Assembly (NCBI GenBank): GCA_032622095.1
Contig: CP136062.1
Span: forward strand, 141,688,351 to 141,752,350
From: Siphonodentalium dalli
Lineage: Eukaryota; Mollusca; Scaphopoda; Gadilida; Siphonodentaliidae
DNA: 64,000 bases
Direction of reading: 5' to 3'
How positions within the stretch are numbered: position 1 is the stretch's first letter; every line of letters starts with the position of its first letter. A model generated the notes under the pieces. It was not told the origin of the DNA, did not search any database, and saw nothing but the letters and a program-made list of their open reading frames with translations. A program made the translations under genes and the position numbers. Below, piece by piece: positions 23,227 to 35,900 of the stretch.

Positions 23227-24166
23227 GCCAGGCCAAGTCCAAGTCTTCTCGTACTAAACCAGCTAAGATATTGGGATGGCTAGATGCTGGCATTTAGTCC
23301 GATTTCGCGCCCTATACATTCTTATGACACGAGTTAAGCGTTAAAAAAATGACCCGCTCAAATAAAACCACAATTATATGAAATAAAATATCACAATTGC
23401 GACAATAAACGGATATTTTCCGCAGAAGACATGCTATTTGATCTGAAACCCACATCAGTTGTGAATTGAAAGCGGTAATTTAATGTGAAAAAAGACATTT
23501 ACCGCAGTGTTTACATATTTTTTTAAGAATGCGAACTCAGTTGACCTCGCGAACTGTGTTCGGCACGTTCCGTTGAAAATATTCCGTAGATTTTCGGCTA
23601 TATATAACCACGCACATGACGATGAATTCTCCATTGTAATCGTAATTATGTGTGTCAATAAATAAATAAATACATAGATTAAGTAAACATTGAAGATATA
23701 AATGTAATACATTAAATAAATTACGGGAATTACAACCCTCTCACAGTTTAAAACAGTGTAAACACAACGAGCATTAGAATACTATGGGGTCTGCCATTTT
23801 GTTTGTACTGGACTATGCGGAAGTTCTTCGTAACACTTCGGCTTTCAGTTAAAACGTAAACAAAATTAAAAACAGCGATGTCGGTGACAATCAACCGGAA
23901 TATTCTATGCGTAATTTAACATGAAAGTTAGATTATTATACCTCATTATGACCATAAGATGTCACTCTTTCCGATGTATATAGCATCATGTATTGATTTG
24001 TTAGGTAAATCGAGTAAAATACACCACATATTCCCGCCACAGATCCTGGGCGTAACTCGTGTCATAAGAATGTATAGGGCGCGAACTCGGACTAAATGCC
24101 AGCATCTAACCATCCCAATATCTTAGCTGGTTTTAGTACGAGAAGACTTGGACTAGGCCAGGCCAG
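23227..24166. mobile_element. Foldback element, unit B copy
   Basis: Inverted arms at 23227-23336 and 24053-24166. The left arm has a few point differences (one A lost in the AAAACC run, GAGTT changed to GATTT), so arm identity is decaying in this copy. Confidence 0.7.
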
Positions 24167-24526
24167 GCAAAGGTGTAGCTTTGTTTAATGATTTGGAGTA
24201 TGTTTGGATGAATGTACATGAATGACGATCGTTGGGGGGGGGGGGCATGTGACCAATCACCCCCGTGTCGCAGTGACATTGTCCCTGAGATTGCCTGAAT
24301 GACTTTGGTTTTACATTAGTTTAGCATGTATTGTTTGTGCTGAACCGATTCCTAATATTCCAACGCCGATCGATCGAGAAAACGCTATATTTTACAAAGT
24401 TGCTTCACAATTCTTGGATAAACTGCTCGACAACTTATGAAACAGACGATGAACAAAACATGTAACAATGATTGGAATAAACAATCAATCAAGCTGCGCC
24501 GGTGCATCATTAAAGATCATATACCC

Positions 24527-24582
24527 GTGCATTATCTTATATATGCGTACATGTAGCCTCGCATATATATAAGAGAATGCAC
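24527..24582. repeat. 56-bp palindrome, unit B copy
   Basis: Same arms as at 7178-7233, with the flanking half-motif GGCTCTTATATATGCGAGGC retained. A C-run at about 24660-24673 follows. Confidence 0.8.
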
Positions 24583-24989
24583 TGGCTAACAAGGTCAAGG
24601 TAAATATTTTAAGGCTCTTATATATGCGAGGCTCCATATGGGAGAAAATAAATATGAAGCCCCCCCCCCCCCCTGTCCGCAAACGCTTATATAAATTAAT
24701 ATTGATTATATTTCTAATTTTCTGGTATAATCAATGGTACAATAAATTTGGGACATTCCAGTGCCCGCGTTCGTTCTGAGCGTATCATGGGCGATAGCTC
24801 TATCTAAAACATCTTAAAATGGTAACGAAAAAATGTCCCACTTGGCCATCGCATTATGTAAGAAAATATCGATATAAAATCAATACTAATTGATAGAAGC
24901 GTGTCCGGAAAGGTGTCTTCGACTCATATTTATTATTTTATACTCCGGAAACCAGATAAAATGTATTTAGGAAGGGATAGACTATCTTT

Positions 24990-25490
24990 AACTCCAGTGT
25001 GGACTAATCAATCTAAAGTTCTAAACCGAAGTTGGCTTGTCAGTTTCTCAGCCAAAACTACATATCAAGTTCGAATATGGGTTCTGTCCAGTGATTTCGG
25101 CATGAGTTACGACTTCGAAATTACATGTACATATACAAATGTACATGTGCCTGCATGATTTAATAACATTTTGGTTTGCAACAGATTTACGCAGTTCGGA
25201 ATATTTTATCAGAAGTTTGTATAGAAATACAGGTCGACAAGTTCAACTATGGGTGCAGATCAACGCGTTTTGCACGAGTGGTGCAGACACTTTTCAGACT
25301 TGGAATTTATCCAATTTGAAAACATATTTGTTTCTGACTGATAACTCCAGATTTGGTTATTTTCTCGCAACTAAAATTGGTACATGTGTGCTTTCAAAAT
25401 TGCAGGCAACTTCAACGTTTCGAATATGGGTAGGGTCCTCCGTTGATTTTGCACGACTTCTAGCCCTTCTCAACATAATTAATCCGAGTT
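24990..25490. repeat. Diverged tandem repeat (three monomers), unit B
   Basis: Collinear with 7630-8130. A few indels change which frame is open; the ORF of 117 residues here is not open in unit A, which supports a non-coding reading. Confidence 0.5.
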
Positions 25491-26533
25491 GATGTAATTA
25501 TTTATGAGTTTAACAAACTGGCGTATTTAGCCACGCCCAAGCGATGCTCTTGAATTCGGAACATTTAGTTCCGATAGTTACTACATGTTTTCATTTTATT
25601 ATTTATTTTGTAATTAAAATATGTTGATATATTTTGCATTGCTTACTCTCTAAATTGAAGTCGTGACAATGATAGCCTCGGACCCGTTTGGCTCCGACAT
25701 GTGACAATAAAGAGCGTTTGTTTAATTATTTCTTTAAACGGTGAAAATAAAGAGCGTTCGTCTACATTATGCGATAAACGTTGAATACAGTTGATAAATA
25801 TTTCCGACTTTGTCTGACTTTGTTAAGTCTTTCTCGTGCATACGAATTATGTATAAATAAGTATTTCAGATATTGATCGGCCTATTTTGTTAACAGGAAC
25901 GCTACAAAAGCAAGACATTCCTAGATTTAGTTATTATCCCACTTGCAGGTTGGGGATATACTTGATTTGTTTGAACATATTTCTTGTGACCCAAATATTA
26001 CAACACCCTAAAGGACATCGACCGTTTAAATTTCGAAATGGCACGAGCACACGGAATGCAATCCATAGAACTAACTATTCACAAAATCATTCCTTTACTT
26101 GGAAAACACAATATACCAACATTAGTCCAGATCGAAGTAGTATAAAACAGAACTTTTATGTGAGGCCAAAACGAAGAATATCTGTGTTTAGGGTAACCCG
26201 CCCGCCCCTACTCAAAACCTGCCGCCAAATTCCATTTTATCGTTTTTCAAAAATTTCCTCCGACTTCATTTTGTTTTTTGGTAATTAGGATTTCGCGACT
26301 GCGGAATTAGCTTAAACAAGTAAACCATTTCCTTGCAAATATCGTCAATTCACGAAAAACGGAAGCGCCGCCATTGTTGTAGTATATTCGTGTTCCCTCG
26401 TCATTGTTCGGCAAATCTCGCCGATTTCTCGAAAGCGGAAACCGGAAAAAACGCAATACTTGGCCCGGAATTTGTATTAACTAGCAAATCGAACGTAACC
26501 GGATATGTTGCCGATTGCACATGGCGAATAAAT

Positions 26534-29500
26534 ATGGCAGAAACTCTTCCGTGTGCGGAGAAATTCTGCATTATTGCTATCAAACTGCACAAATGTTCTC
26601 ATATGAAACAGCCTAAAAACATCATGGCGCCTGTAAATTATAATACAGACATGTTGTCGTGCATGAACCGGTATCACACCGGTTCTGTACTGACTGAAAA
26701 AGATATAGTTATTAAGTGTCAAATTAAAAATAATATTGACACTTTTGTTAGTTTTGAAATCGATCCAAAGCTTAAAATTGGAGATGTTGTCAAGCAATTT
26801 GCCATAAATACGCTAGAGTTTCAATGCATTAAAGAGAATGAAGAAGCAGAAGAAGAAAGCTGTGCGCCCAAAATCAATGCATTTCAAACACTGATGGGCG
26901 CTTCTAGTGTGAAGTGTTTCGCACTGGCCAAAAAAGAAAACAGGTATGTGTTGTCATATTTATAGTCACTGCTAGCCTGAGTTTCTGCAACTGTTAACGT
27001 TGATTCTGATTTGGTTAACAGTCTGGTTACAAAGCGCTCATATTTTGGGATACCACTCACCTGATCGGGTGAGAGGCCTATATTAACTTCTATCTCCCAC
27101 AACCAATAATAAAACCAAAACATACGGAATTATGAATCTTTCACGCATCTGTACGTATAAAAATAGTCTGCCAAAAATATCTCTCACTTGCCTCTTCAGG
27201 GTTAGAAACAAGACTAACCATCGGTTGTTAATACATTCTGCCGATCAGTTCTGTATATGAATTTATAATCAAGTGACCTGTTTAAATATTATTTAGATCC
27301 ACGGGTCAGAGGTCAGACAACAGAGGTTCATATATGCATGACCTTTTGGGTTCTATTGTTGATTGTGGGGGTAAAAGTTATAGGTCCCAAAAAATGAGCA
27401 CATTCAGCCTTTGCACTCAGGCTGTTTTAAAACCAAATCAGAATCAACGTTAACAGCCTGCGGAAACTCAGGCTATTAAGCCACTGCATGATCGGAATCA
27501 CAAATGTTAATTAAACTGGATACAGTAAAGGTATCCTGCGAGTGTAGTATTTTGATGTCACACCAGTCTGTTTAATAAATACATGATGTTTAATATGCTG
27601 TAAATGTACAGTACTCGTTCTTGTAAAAACATTTTTCTACTTTCACCAAAAATGAGCATGGCAGAATGCTAAAACGGAACAGAGCAGATATCGTTCCGTT
27701 CAAATTATTTTGCTGTTCAATAACTCACGACGTGAGTTTCAATCTGTGCCAAGTGCCTGTATTGTGTACAGATAGACCAGAATGGAACTCAGGTCACGAA
27801 ATGGCAATACAAAGATTGGAGATCAATTCAGGCATCAACAGTCATTAATATTATTATCCAACCACGCTAAAAAGTTCATTTATGCTTCTGGTGTGTATGT
27901 CATGTGTGCATCATACAGATATAAATATTGTCGATATACATTTTTTCAGCGACGACTTGAATTCCAAAGAATTACTGTATAATAAAATAATAAAGATGTT
28001 CAACGACCAAGAATGTAGCTTTGTTGGGCTGTCAGCGGCAGAAACAACTGGATGCTATATTGTTCAGGTATATAAATGTATATAAAATTAAAATTTCAAT
28101 TAAATCTGACATCACCTCAATTTGATGTATTTTGTTGGGTCCTGGTCACTTCGTCACCGGACACTTCACCACCAGGCCGTTTTGGTCGCAATGTGTCTTT
28201 GGTATCGGTGGCGAACGGTCTCAGGTCCTGGTGTCAACGTGTCTCGAGTTAGGGTATGGAATATTACAACAAGACAAATAAAAATATAGGCCAACATGTA
28301 ATATAATTACCCCATATAATAATTTAACATATTCCCCTGTAATCCACCAGAATATGTTTAATACTATAATTATTATATAGATTAATTAGATTATAAAATT
28401 CACGCATAGGATGTAAAATAGGGTTGTACTAGTATAAACGTGTGTACGCAATCAGACACCTGTTTCAAATATCATTTGTATGTCTATATACACCTAAATT
28501 AACATACGTTTAGGCTGAGTCGCTCATTTATTTAAAGTCATGTGGACAATTATGAACACAACGTTTATAAGCATCCGGTTCAATCTAGACATTTGTATTA
28601 TTGTCTAAGTATGGAGCTTCTACCATTTTAAAGATTCACATAGATGAATAAATTCACAGAATATGGTGAATGGTGTTATTTTGTTGATATTATAGTCAAA
28701 TAGTCTTGTGTTTCGTTTAGTTTATAAAGCGATATCCTATTTATAATATTTTAAATACAGATTATCACCAATGCACTATGGTGTGTAACAAATGACCATG
28801 CCATGACCAAAGATGCAGTCGCAAGAAATAAAGATGTAACACAGATTCCCCCAGTATTTGCAGATTACCAGAATCTGTATGATTTCAAAGCTATCAAGAA
28901 AAAACGCAAACAACTGTCAGCAGTTGAGACGAACAGCCATGCTCAGGTAAATATGCATATACTGGTACTATGAAAAAGAAACGATACTCTATACATGTAA
29001 ATTACTACAGCGGGAGAAGTTGAGTGTGTCTGTTCATACATGGTGTTATTGAGGTGGGGATATCAGATCGAGAGTCATGACCATCGTGATCTTTGTCCCA
29101 TGGATTGTAACATGGATGTGGGAGTTTGGATTCTCATAGTAGGACAATATTTATAAATAACCGAATATGTATATGTACATTCCTCAATAGCGATGAATGT
29201 TGCTTGCTTGGAATGTACACATTTTGTTTGCTATTAAAAGTAAGTTGTACCATGTTTTATTTTTATAGGCCCTGTATAGTGTGTTGATGAAGCCTGTGAT
29301 GAAAATATATGTAGCTTGGCTAAAGATGAATGACAATATCAAGATGTTAGCAGACAGTCTACATTCGTATTCCAAGTTTCTCGACACAACATGTGACAAC
29401 ATGAAAAGAATTCATTGTATGGACCATCCAGCTAGACAGGTGTCCAAAGATTGCTCTGATGAGTTCAGACAGTGTGTTCGTCCAAAGAATGTTGATCCTA

Positions 29501-32500
29501 AGTATGGCATTTTGGATCGTCTTGTCGAAGAAGAAAGCATCGTCTTCTTTGATGAGCATGTTCATGTAAAACAACGATTCAAAGATAAGATGCAACGACA
29601 TAGGTATAATTCAATTTACTCATATTAATATTAGTTTAAGTTCTTTTGTTTATTCATTAACATGTTGTTTAGAATGAGAATTTCGTTATTTATAGTTCCA
29701 GTTTATTCCTTATAAAATTTGAATGAATTTTATTTTTTAGTTTGTTACTAATATTTGTGTTTCATATTGTTGTTTATTTCAGTTTTGTTTAATTGACCAT
29801 TTACTTTCATACAGGTTGTGTCAAGAATTCATGCTTTATTTTGTGTTCACTGTTTTTTTAAATTTTATTTGTATTCAGATATATTCTCAAACCTCATGTA
29901 CTGCTATGACCAGATGTTTGGAAGCACATACAATCAGGTTGCTAAGCAGGTAAATAATAAGTTTTATTGGCGGAATGGTCGCTTTATTCAACATTCGTTC
30001 TATTTACGACTGATAGTAATAGTAGTCACATCATTCTATGCAATACAAAACAAATTTTGGTTCTTACTGTACCAAATGCATTCGTTCTAAAAATACTCAA
30101 GCATTGCATATGAAAAATGCATGTAATTGCATGTTTTTAGTTTGAAACCGAGTATTTCAATAATTTGATTTTTTGTGGTATTTACATATCGCGACAGGAG
30201 TTCCATTCTGGTCTGTCTGTGCACATAAAGCACAGGGACTTTAGCACAGATTGGAACTCACGTCTCAATATTTTAAGACAAATTAGAAACAAACTAACTT
30301 GTTTTTCTGAAGAATAGATGGTACATTGCATGTACATACTTGTAAATGGTATATTCAATTTACAGGTTCTTGGAGAATCATTATTTAAGTCACCCCATCG
30401 ACGTATATAGATTTTCGGCTGGGGGCAGTTCAATAACAACTGCCTGTGTTGTTAAAGTTAGAGATGGCAGAACTGACAACGAGAAGATGACCGAAGCAGT
30501 ACAGTTCATGGCAACTGATGACGTAAAAAAAAACTTTAGAGAGTACCACACACGTCTTCAGCGAAAAGTCTTCAAAGAGAAGCTACAGAACTTAGCTTCA
30601 GGTAAATGTGTTTTGCATGTACATTCATAAATTAACAGAACTATATAAAAACATATTGATATGTATGTGCTACATAGATTAATAATAAATATTATTTCCC
30701 CACCTTGCCCGGGTGGGGGGGGGGGGGGTCGGAAAATATTTGTAGGCACGTATGCTGATTTTTGACTTTCGACCCTTGTTGGGACCCACCCACCCCTGCG
30801 TCCAAATTATTTTCCGTTTTCGGCAGTTTTTTCCGACCATTTTTTGACACCCACCCCCTTTTTAACAATAAAACAGAGATTTGCAAGGGGAATTTCACTG
30901 TAAACAGTTGTATATGAATTTCTGTGCATACTATTTATCACGGATGTGAACATTGACATGTAAATAGGAACAAGTCATTTTGGGGTTATTCAGTCCAAAA
31001 AAACATGGCTGCCAGCAGCCATCTTGGATTTCAATATTCAATCCATTATCATGCGCTACAGGCTATACTGTTTGTCTGATCATGATGAAATTTGTCATTT
31101 ATGTTAATATTGACATATAGATGTGTTTTAATCCAAACTCATTGCAAAAACAGTCAAACAGACTTGCAGGAAAAATATTTTTGAGTTGCGAAAAAAATTG
31201 TTTGTATGTCCTATCGACCACCCACCCACCTCGGCATATGTGCCAGGAAAGTTTTTTTTCAACCCCCTGACCTTGCTAGAAAGTACTTCTACCAATGTCA
31301 GAACTTATGATGAGAACAAATTTGGTTTATTCTAAAATGATTTACACACAAATTGGAATTAGCACATACTTGTATATGAATAGTAGTTCCAAAATGAAAT
31401 GACTATGACATGCCAAATCAGTCCGTACACTGTTTTAATTTATGGGATTTTTATTTCCAGTACAACCAGCTGTGACTGATTTGATATATCGGGAACTTGC
31501 TGTGGATGCTTCAGTTGCAGCACACCCGATAACTGCACAACGAATGAGATTGATTTTCCTTGGACATGAAGACCTGATTGCTGATTTGAGGAACCTGAAC
31601 CCTGGACGACCAGGAAATAATTTTGATCTTTTTTTTTGTACAACTTGAAAAGGTACATAATTGTACATTACACAACTATTTAATATGTTTTATATGAAAC
31701 TATTGCTTCAGTAGTGTATCACTTCATACATACAATGTTACAAATCTGGCAGTGGATATCCAACATGTAGATATTGTAAATACCACATTGCAAATTATTT
31801 AATCATTTAGTACCAAATGTTGTGATTTTACTTACATAATTTTATATTTTGTGGATTATTTTCCAGCATTTAGAACGTTTTTCTGGTGTATATAATTTTA
31901 TTGGTTGTGATGGATATTCAAATTAACCCTTTACCCAACAAAACATCCAAAAACGCCCAAATAAAGCTTCAACAGCCTAAAATATCTTCGGTCTCTCTCA
32001 ATAACACCATACAAATATGGATATCATTGGAACCGGTTCATTGACCACATTGTGATGGTCATAGTTATGCCCTGTGCCAATGCATTCTCTTATATATGCG
32101 AGTCGACCATAGGTCGCCTCGCATATATAAAAGAATGCATTGGCCTAAAAAAAAAGATATTAATAATCACTTGAATGCATCAATACATCGTTGCTAATTG
32201 ATATGACGGCAAATACGCAATAATATTCGCAATAGTTTATTATAACTGAAGTAAAATAGTGGACCGGACCGGCGGTAAAAAGCGGTCCAGTCCAATTCAG
32301 TGACACTCGGTCCAAAGCGGACTGGTCCGCATCACTAATAGTCTTAGTTAAACAATATATTTAATAGATGGATTGATGGGTATATGAATGATTTTTAGAT
32401 TGTGGAAGAAGTAACTGCTGCTGATGACCGCCGTCACAATGTTGCTCATCTTGCTGCCTGGATTTCAATCCGAGACTTAATTGAGCAGTGTATTGCCGCC

Positions 32501-33194
32501 TGTCCAGAAGGAACACCAATACCATCTGAAAGTCTTGTAAGACTCCAGTTTTCACCGAAAAATGCATATTCCAAAACGGCATTGAAATTTACTTCTAGGA
32601 TTAAGGTACTAACATAGTTCTTGATTTTGTTAACAGAGTATCACTTTCATTAATATTTAAATTATAGATAGATCTGGTACTGATATTGAGACAAAGTGTT
32701 CAAGTATCTGGACAGTGGACATGGTATGTTTTTGGATGTACTCTTTTCCCATTGTTGTTCTCTCGTCTGCATTTTCTCTATATAGTTTTATTGTGTAAAC
32801 AATATTTATTCCCGAAATGTATACATGAATGACAAGACATATAAACATAACATACATACACAATATCAGACAGGTAAACGGGAGAGGAGTGGACAACAAG
32901 CTGGGTGGCTTTTATAAGTCTTCTCTAAAATAGAGAATCTCACAGAGCAATAAGGCAGACAAATTTATATATGCCTACAAATTGTGCAGTGGTGCCGAAA
33001 ATATATATAGTCTTATAATTATTCCCAGGTACAGTACAAGATCCAACGCAGGCAGTTGAGGGCTACTCACCCTGATCAACATTACGCAGCTGCTCAATTC
33101 AGATATATGAGAGAAATGGTAGTCGAACTTGGACCAACAAAAGCAATGCTGATCTTTGCTGATGATAAAGCAAAGGTTCCTATTGGAGAACCAG
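26534..33194 (+). CDS. Nine-exon gene of an uncharacterised, probably transposase-derived family; 3' end missing
   Basis: The splice sites and reading frame fit exons 26534-26943, 27950-28067, 28761-28946, 29269-29603, 29815-29949 (optional, symmetric), 30366-30601, 31461-31652, 32399-32605 and 33029-33194. All have AG/GT borders and matching phases. The start is MAETLPCAEKF; an upstream open stretch has no ATG. Later exons carry AADDRRHNVAHLAAWIS, RLQFSPKNAYSKTAL, VQYKIQRRQLRATHPD and FADDKAKVPIGEPG. I remember such segments (RLQF..., QYKIQRRQLR, DDKAKVPxGEPG) from predicted proteins of corals and other invertebrates; DDK may be the first catalytic Asp of a DDE-type nuclease, but that is inference. 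Exon 7 has a run of nine T after GATC that forces a stop; eight would read FFVQLEK into exon 8. The exon after 33194 (phase 1) was not found before repeats start at about 33304, so the gene looks truncated. Confidence 0.65.
26975..27473. mobile_element. MITE with TA target (499 bp) in intron 1
   Basis: The terminal inverted repeats begin GCCTGAGTTTCTGCA and, on the other side, end TGCGGAAACTCAGGC. They continue for about 45 bases (TGTTAACGTTGATTCTG). The flanking dinucleotides are TA at 26973-26974 and 27474-27475. TA duplication fits Tc1/mariner-type MITEs. There is no transposase. Confidence 0.7.
30709..31269. mobile_element. MITE with G-run ends and 7-bp duplication (561 bp) in intron 6
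   Basis: It begins CCGGGT(G)n then TCGGAAAATATTTG and ends CCCCCTG. It is flanked by ACCTTGC at 30702-30708 and 31270-31276. Most of its length matches 38519-39076 (shared landmarks GGCACGTATGCTGATTTTT and ACATGGCTGCCAGCAGC). The first bases have drifted from CAGGGG. Confidence 0.75.
31927..32147. mobile_element. 5' half of a piggyBac-like MITE in intron 7
   Basis: After TTAA (31923-31926) it matches 14875-15095: CCCTTTACCCAACA end, the AATAAAGCTTCAACAGCC segment and the palindrome at 32077-32143. It stops after GGCCTAAAAA with no right end, so it is truncated. Confidence 0.8.
32257..32336. mobile_element. Possible hAT-type end fragment in intron 7
   Basis: A patch with repeated GGACCGGACC/GGTCC motifs ends GGTCCGCATCACTA. 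On the minus strand this reads TAGTGATGCGGACC, like hAT terminal repeats. No partner end or 8-bp duplication was found. Confidence 0.25.
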
Positions 33195-33371
33195 GTATAA
33201 TTTTAATTCTTTATAATAACAATATATTACGCTGAGAAATGCATGATTCAGATCTGATATTTACTTGTGTACATTCACACACTATAGTTTTCTGTGTCAT
33301 GTCCTACAAGAAAACTAAGATGCATGCATCAGGTCGGCCGTGAACTATCTACCATAGAATTGTTGTAGCTA

Positions 33372-34033
33372 TCGATTATACATTTTGGAACACCTGTCTG
33401 TATATATGTGTGTATGCATGAATGCATGTGTGTATGTGTTATAGACTCTAACACTGCTCTACTGATCCGACTCGGATTTGGTATTTAACGTGTCAACTTG
33501 ACCTCGCTCATAGGCATGTTTCTGGACCTTGACCGATCCGACTAAACATTTGTGTGTAGGACTACTTCGATCCCGGGAGCAATATTGACTGGTCCAATTT
33601 CACGTGGGACCATGTTCTCGAACGTGTAGATGTAGGCATGTTTCTGGACTATTTGGACGGGTCAAATCTTGATCCCGACCTGACTTTGACATTCAAAAAG
33701 ATCAATTCAAGGTCAAATCTGGTAAAACGAAGTATTTCAACGAAATATAATACCTACTGTTACTTTTGTCCCAGGAGTGTTTCGGGTGGGTCAAATTATG
33801 ACCCTGACCTGATCTTGACATTCAAAATTGTCAATTCAAGGTCAAATCGGGTAAAGCCGGGCGGATTTCGACGGGTACTTTTGTCGTGACTTTTGTCCGG
33901 GGAGTGTTTTGGGTGGGTCAAATCGTGACCCGACATGACGTTCACCTTTAAAATGGTCAATTCAAGGTTAAATCGCGCAATTCTCCGAAAATCAGAGGGG
34001 AACATCCCGGACGAAGTAGGGTCCACCAGCTAC
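33372..34033 (+). mobile_element. Fused non-autonomous Helitron remnants
   Basis: Starts A|TCGATTATACATTTTGG and ends with the stem CCCGGACGAAGTAGGG followed by CAGCTAC|T. Compared with 51428-52307, where two Helitrons sit head to tail, the 3' end of the first and 5' end of the second are missing here, leaving a chimera. The interior repeats TGACC(C/T)TGACCTTGAC-type blocks, common in molluscan repeats. It lies about 180 bases after exon 9 of the truncated gene. Confidence 0.55.
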
Positions 34034-34039
34034 TATTAT

Positions 34040-35590
34040 ATATTTCTAGATTTAGTTACAAACTAAATACCTGTATATTGTACAAAGAAATGTTTGACAA
34101 ATATATCTGTATCAATATTACCATACGGGTCATTAAAATAGATACGACGAAACAAATTTTGAAGGGTGCATGGTATCAGGTAAATTTTTATATTTCAAAT
34201 GATGACAGGAATGCGGAAAGTTGAAGTACCTACGTAATACTGGCTATCCGAATGAAGAGATATACATGTATATAAAAACCAAAATAGAAGATGACTGCTG
34301 GCGACAATGTTTTCCAAAAAAATTCAAAGCATTCGATAGCTCCCATCTAGTTGTCAGCCCGAAGATCAATATAAAGTGTGGTGACTATCAGATGAGGGAT
34401 ATGACTGTACAGTTGCTAAACAATTCAGTCACGCAAAAGAGGATCAAACAGTAAGATACCAAATTGCTGCCTGTGGTAATGTTTTTTAACGAAATTCGGG
34501 AAAATTAGATTACTCTCCCCCTGGTTATCCAGAAGATCATTGTGGAATATGGTGACGATCGGACAAGGGGTGTCGTCTGTAGGATCAACCAAATTATTTA
34601 GCCATAAAAATAGTAAAATTCAAGATCACCGCTGGCAGTGATGTCTTCACAAGGACAGCTTGAGAACAAAACATGGCTCACATCTAGCGGTGACCCAAAC
34701 TATCCACATGAGAAAAAGTTCTCCAATAAAAGCTGGCTGCAGGGTGCGCCAATTGATTCAAATTCGAAATTTAACAGGGTGTACTGCTTGTGGCCATGTT
34801 TTCCCCGCAAATTTGATAGACTGATGGACAAAACCACTGAATCCGTTGAATCAATATACATTTATACATGGATTAATGTATATGCATTGTTATACACAGT
34901 ACTGGTATATAAAGGTACTGAAAATAACAATATTACTAGTATACACAAAATAAACCATATATCATGGCTATGGGTTCTAATATCCGAATATGACAGCTGA
35001 TAACTTGGTGTGAATTGAAGAGTGGTGGTGTCTCACGCATATCTAACCCTCCACGTTAGAAACATGCCATTAAATGTCATAAGTATAATCTAGCTTGAGG
35101 ACAGAAGTTATCCATAAAACCCCCCTTAATTCAACCAGGTCCTCGCGCGATGTATGGTCGATCACATGATGATCTAGGGGGGGGGTTAGAATTGTTGTAT
35201 AAAAACAGCACTGCATGTAAATATAAAATAAAATAGTGCTACATCTTATTACAGATTATTGCCATATATAATCAGTGACTATACAGACAGTCTGACAAAA
35301 TAAAGTTTCAGTGACACTCTATCCGAAGAGGGGAATAATTCCATCTGTTACAGTCAATGGAGCAATTATGAATCTGGAAAGGTGAAATTTCTAAGTAATA
35401 CTAGATATCGACATGACGCGATAACATATAACGTAAATGCAATATGGCCGCTGGCGACCATTTTTTCCTATAAAATTAAAAAAATATTTGATAGCTCTCA
35501 TCTGATAGATCAATATCAAGATAAATATGAAGTTTAGTGATGATCGGATGAGTGAAGTGGACTGTGCTAAACGGTTTAGTAATGCTTAAA
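34040..35590. repeat. Diverged repeat segment shared with 52310-54115
   Basis: Blocks such as GCTGGCGACAATGTTTTCC and ATTCGATAGCTCCCATCTAG recur in weaker form (about 34320, 34490 and 35450), showing an old tandem or nested repeat. The entire segment is repeated in the 5.65 kb insertion of unit D. A poly-G run at about 35178-35186 and a TCTAG motif flank an ATCACATGATGATC patch. No gene: the 120-residue ORF at 34638 is not conserved in the other copy. Confidence 0.65.
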
Positions 35591-35900
35591 AAGATGTTTA
35601 CCTTAATATTTTTATGTTCACTTTATAAACTTCACTGAGTCATCTTTGTCATGTATTGAGTTTGATATCTTTTGTTAACAGTTTATAAATCATGTATGTC
35701 TCATGTTTGTTATTTTAATTTATGTGTTTATTATCATTAAATAAAGTTGCATTCCTTAAAAAGATTCTTACCTCAATGTTTTTATGTTCACTTTATAAAC
35801 TCCACTGAGTCATCTTTGTCATGTATTGAATTTGATATCTTTTGTTAACAGTTTATAAATTATGTATGTCTCGTGTTCGTTATTATATTATATACACTTT
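35590..35900. repeat. ~170-bp direct tandem duplication
   Basis: The segment TTTTTATGTTCACTTTATAAAC...GTTTATAAAT occurs twice in a row, separated by ATTAAATAAAGTTGCATTCC. The same doublet is at 54115-54450. The AATAAA near the junction suggests a retroelement tail, but this is not proven. Confidence 0.75.

Larger units (their letters stand above)
16784..26164. repeat. Unit B: left and middle parts of the duplicated segment
   Basis: It is collinear with unit A from 313 to about 8830 (the block at 16784-16862 is present at unit A's right edge). It is interrupted by a MITE at 19025-19906 and then breaks sharply at 26164, where unit A continues with GTACCCACGACC and unit B changes to unrelated sequence. 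The light-chain gene, lectin-like relic and LINE fragment expected to the right are therefore absent, and the multi-exon gene at 26534 takes their place. Confidence 0.9.
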
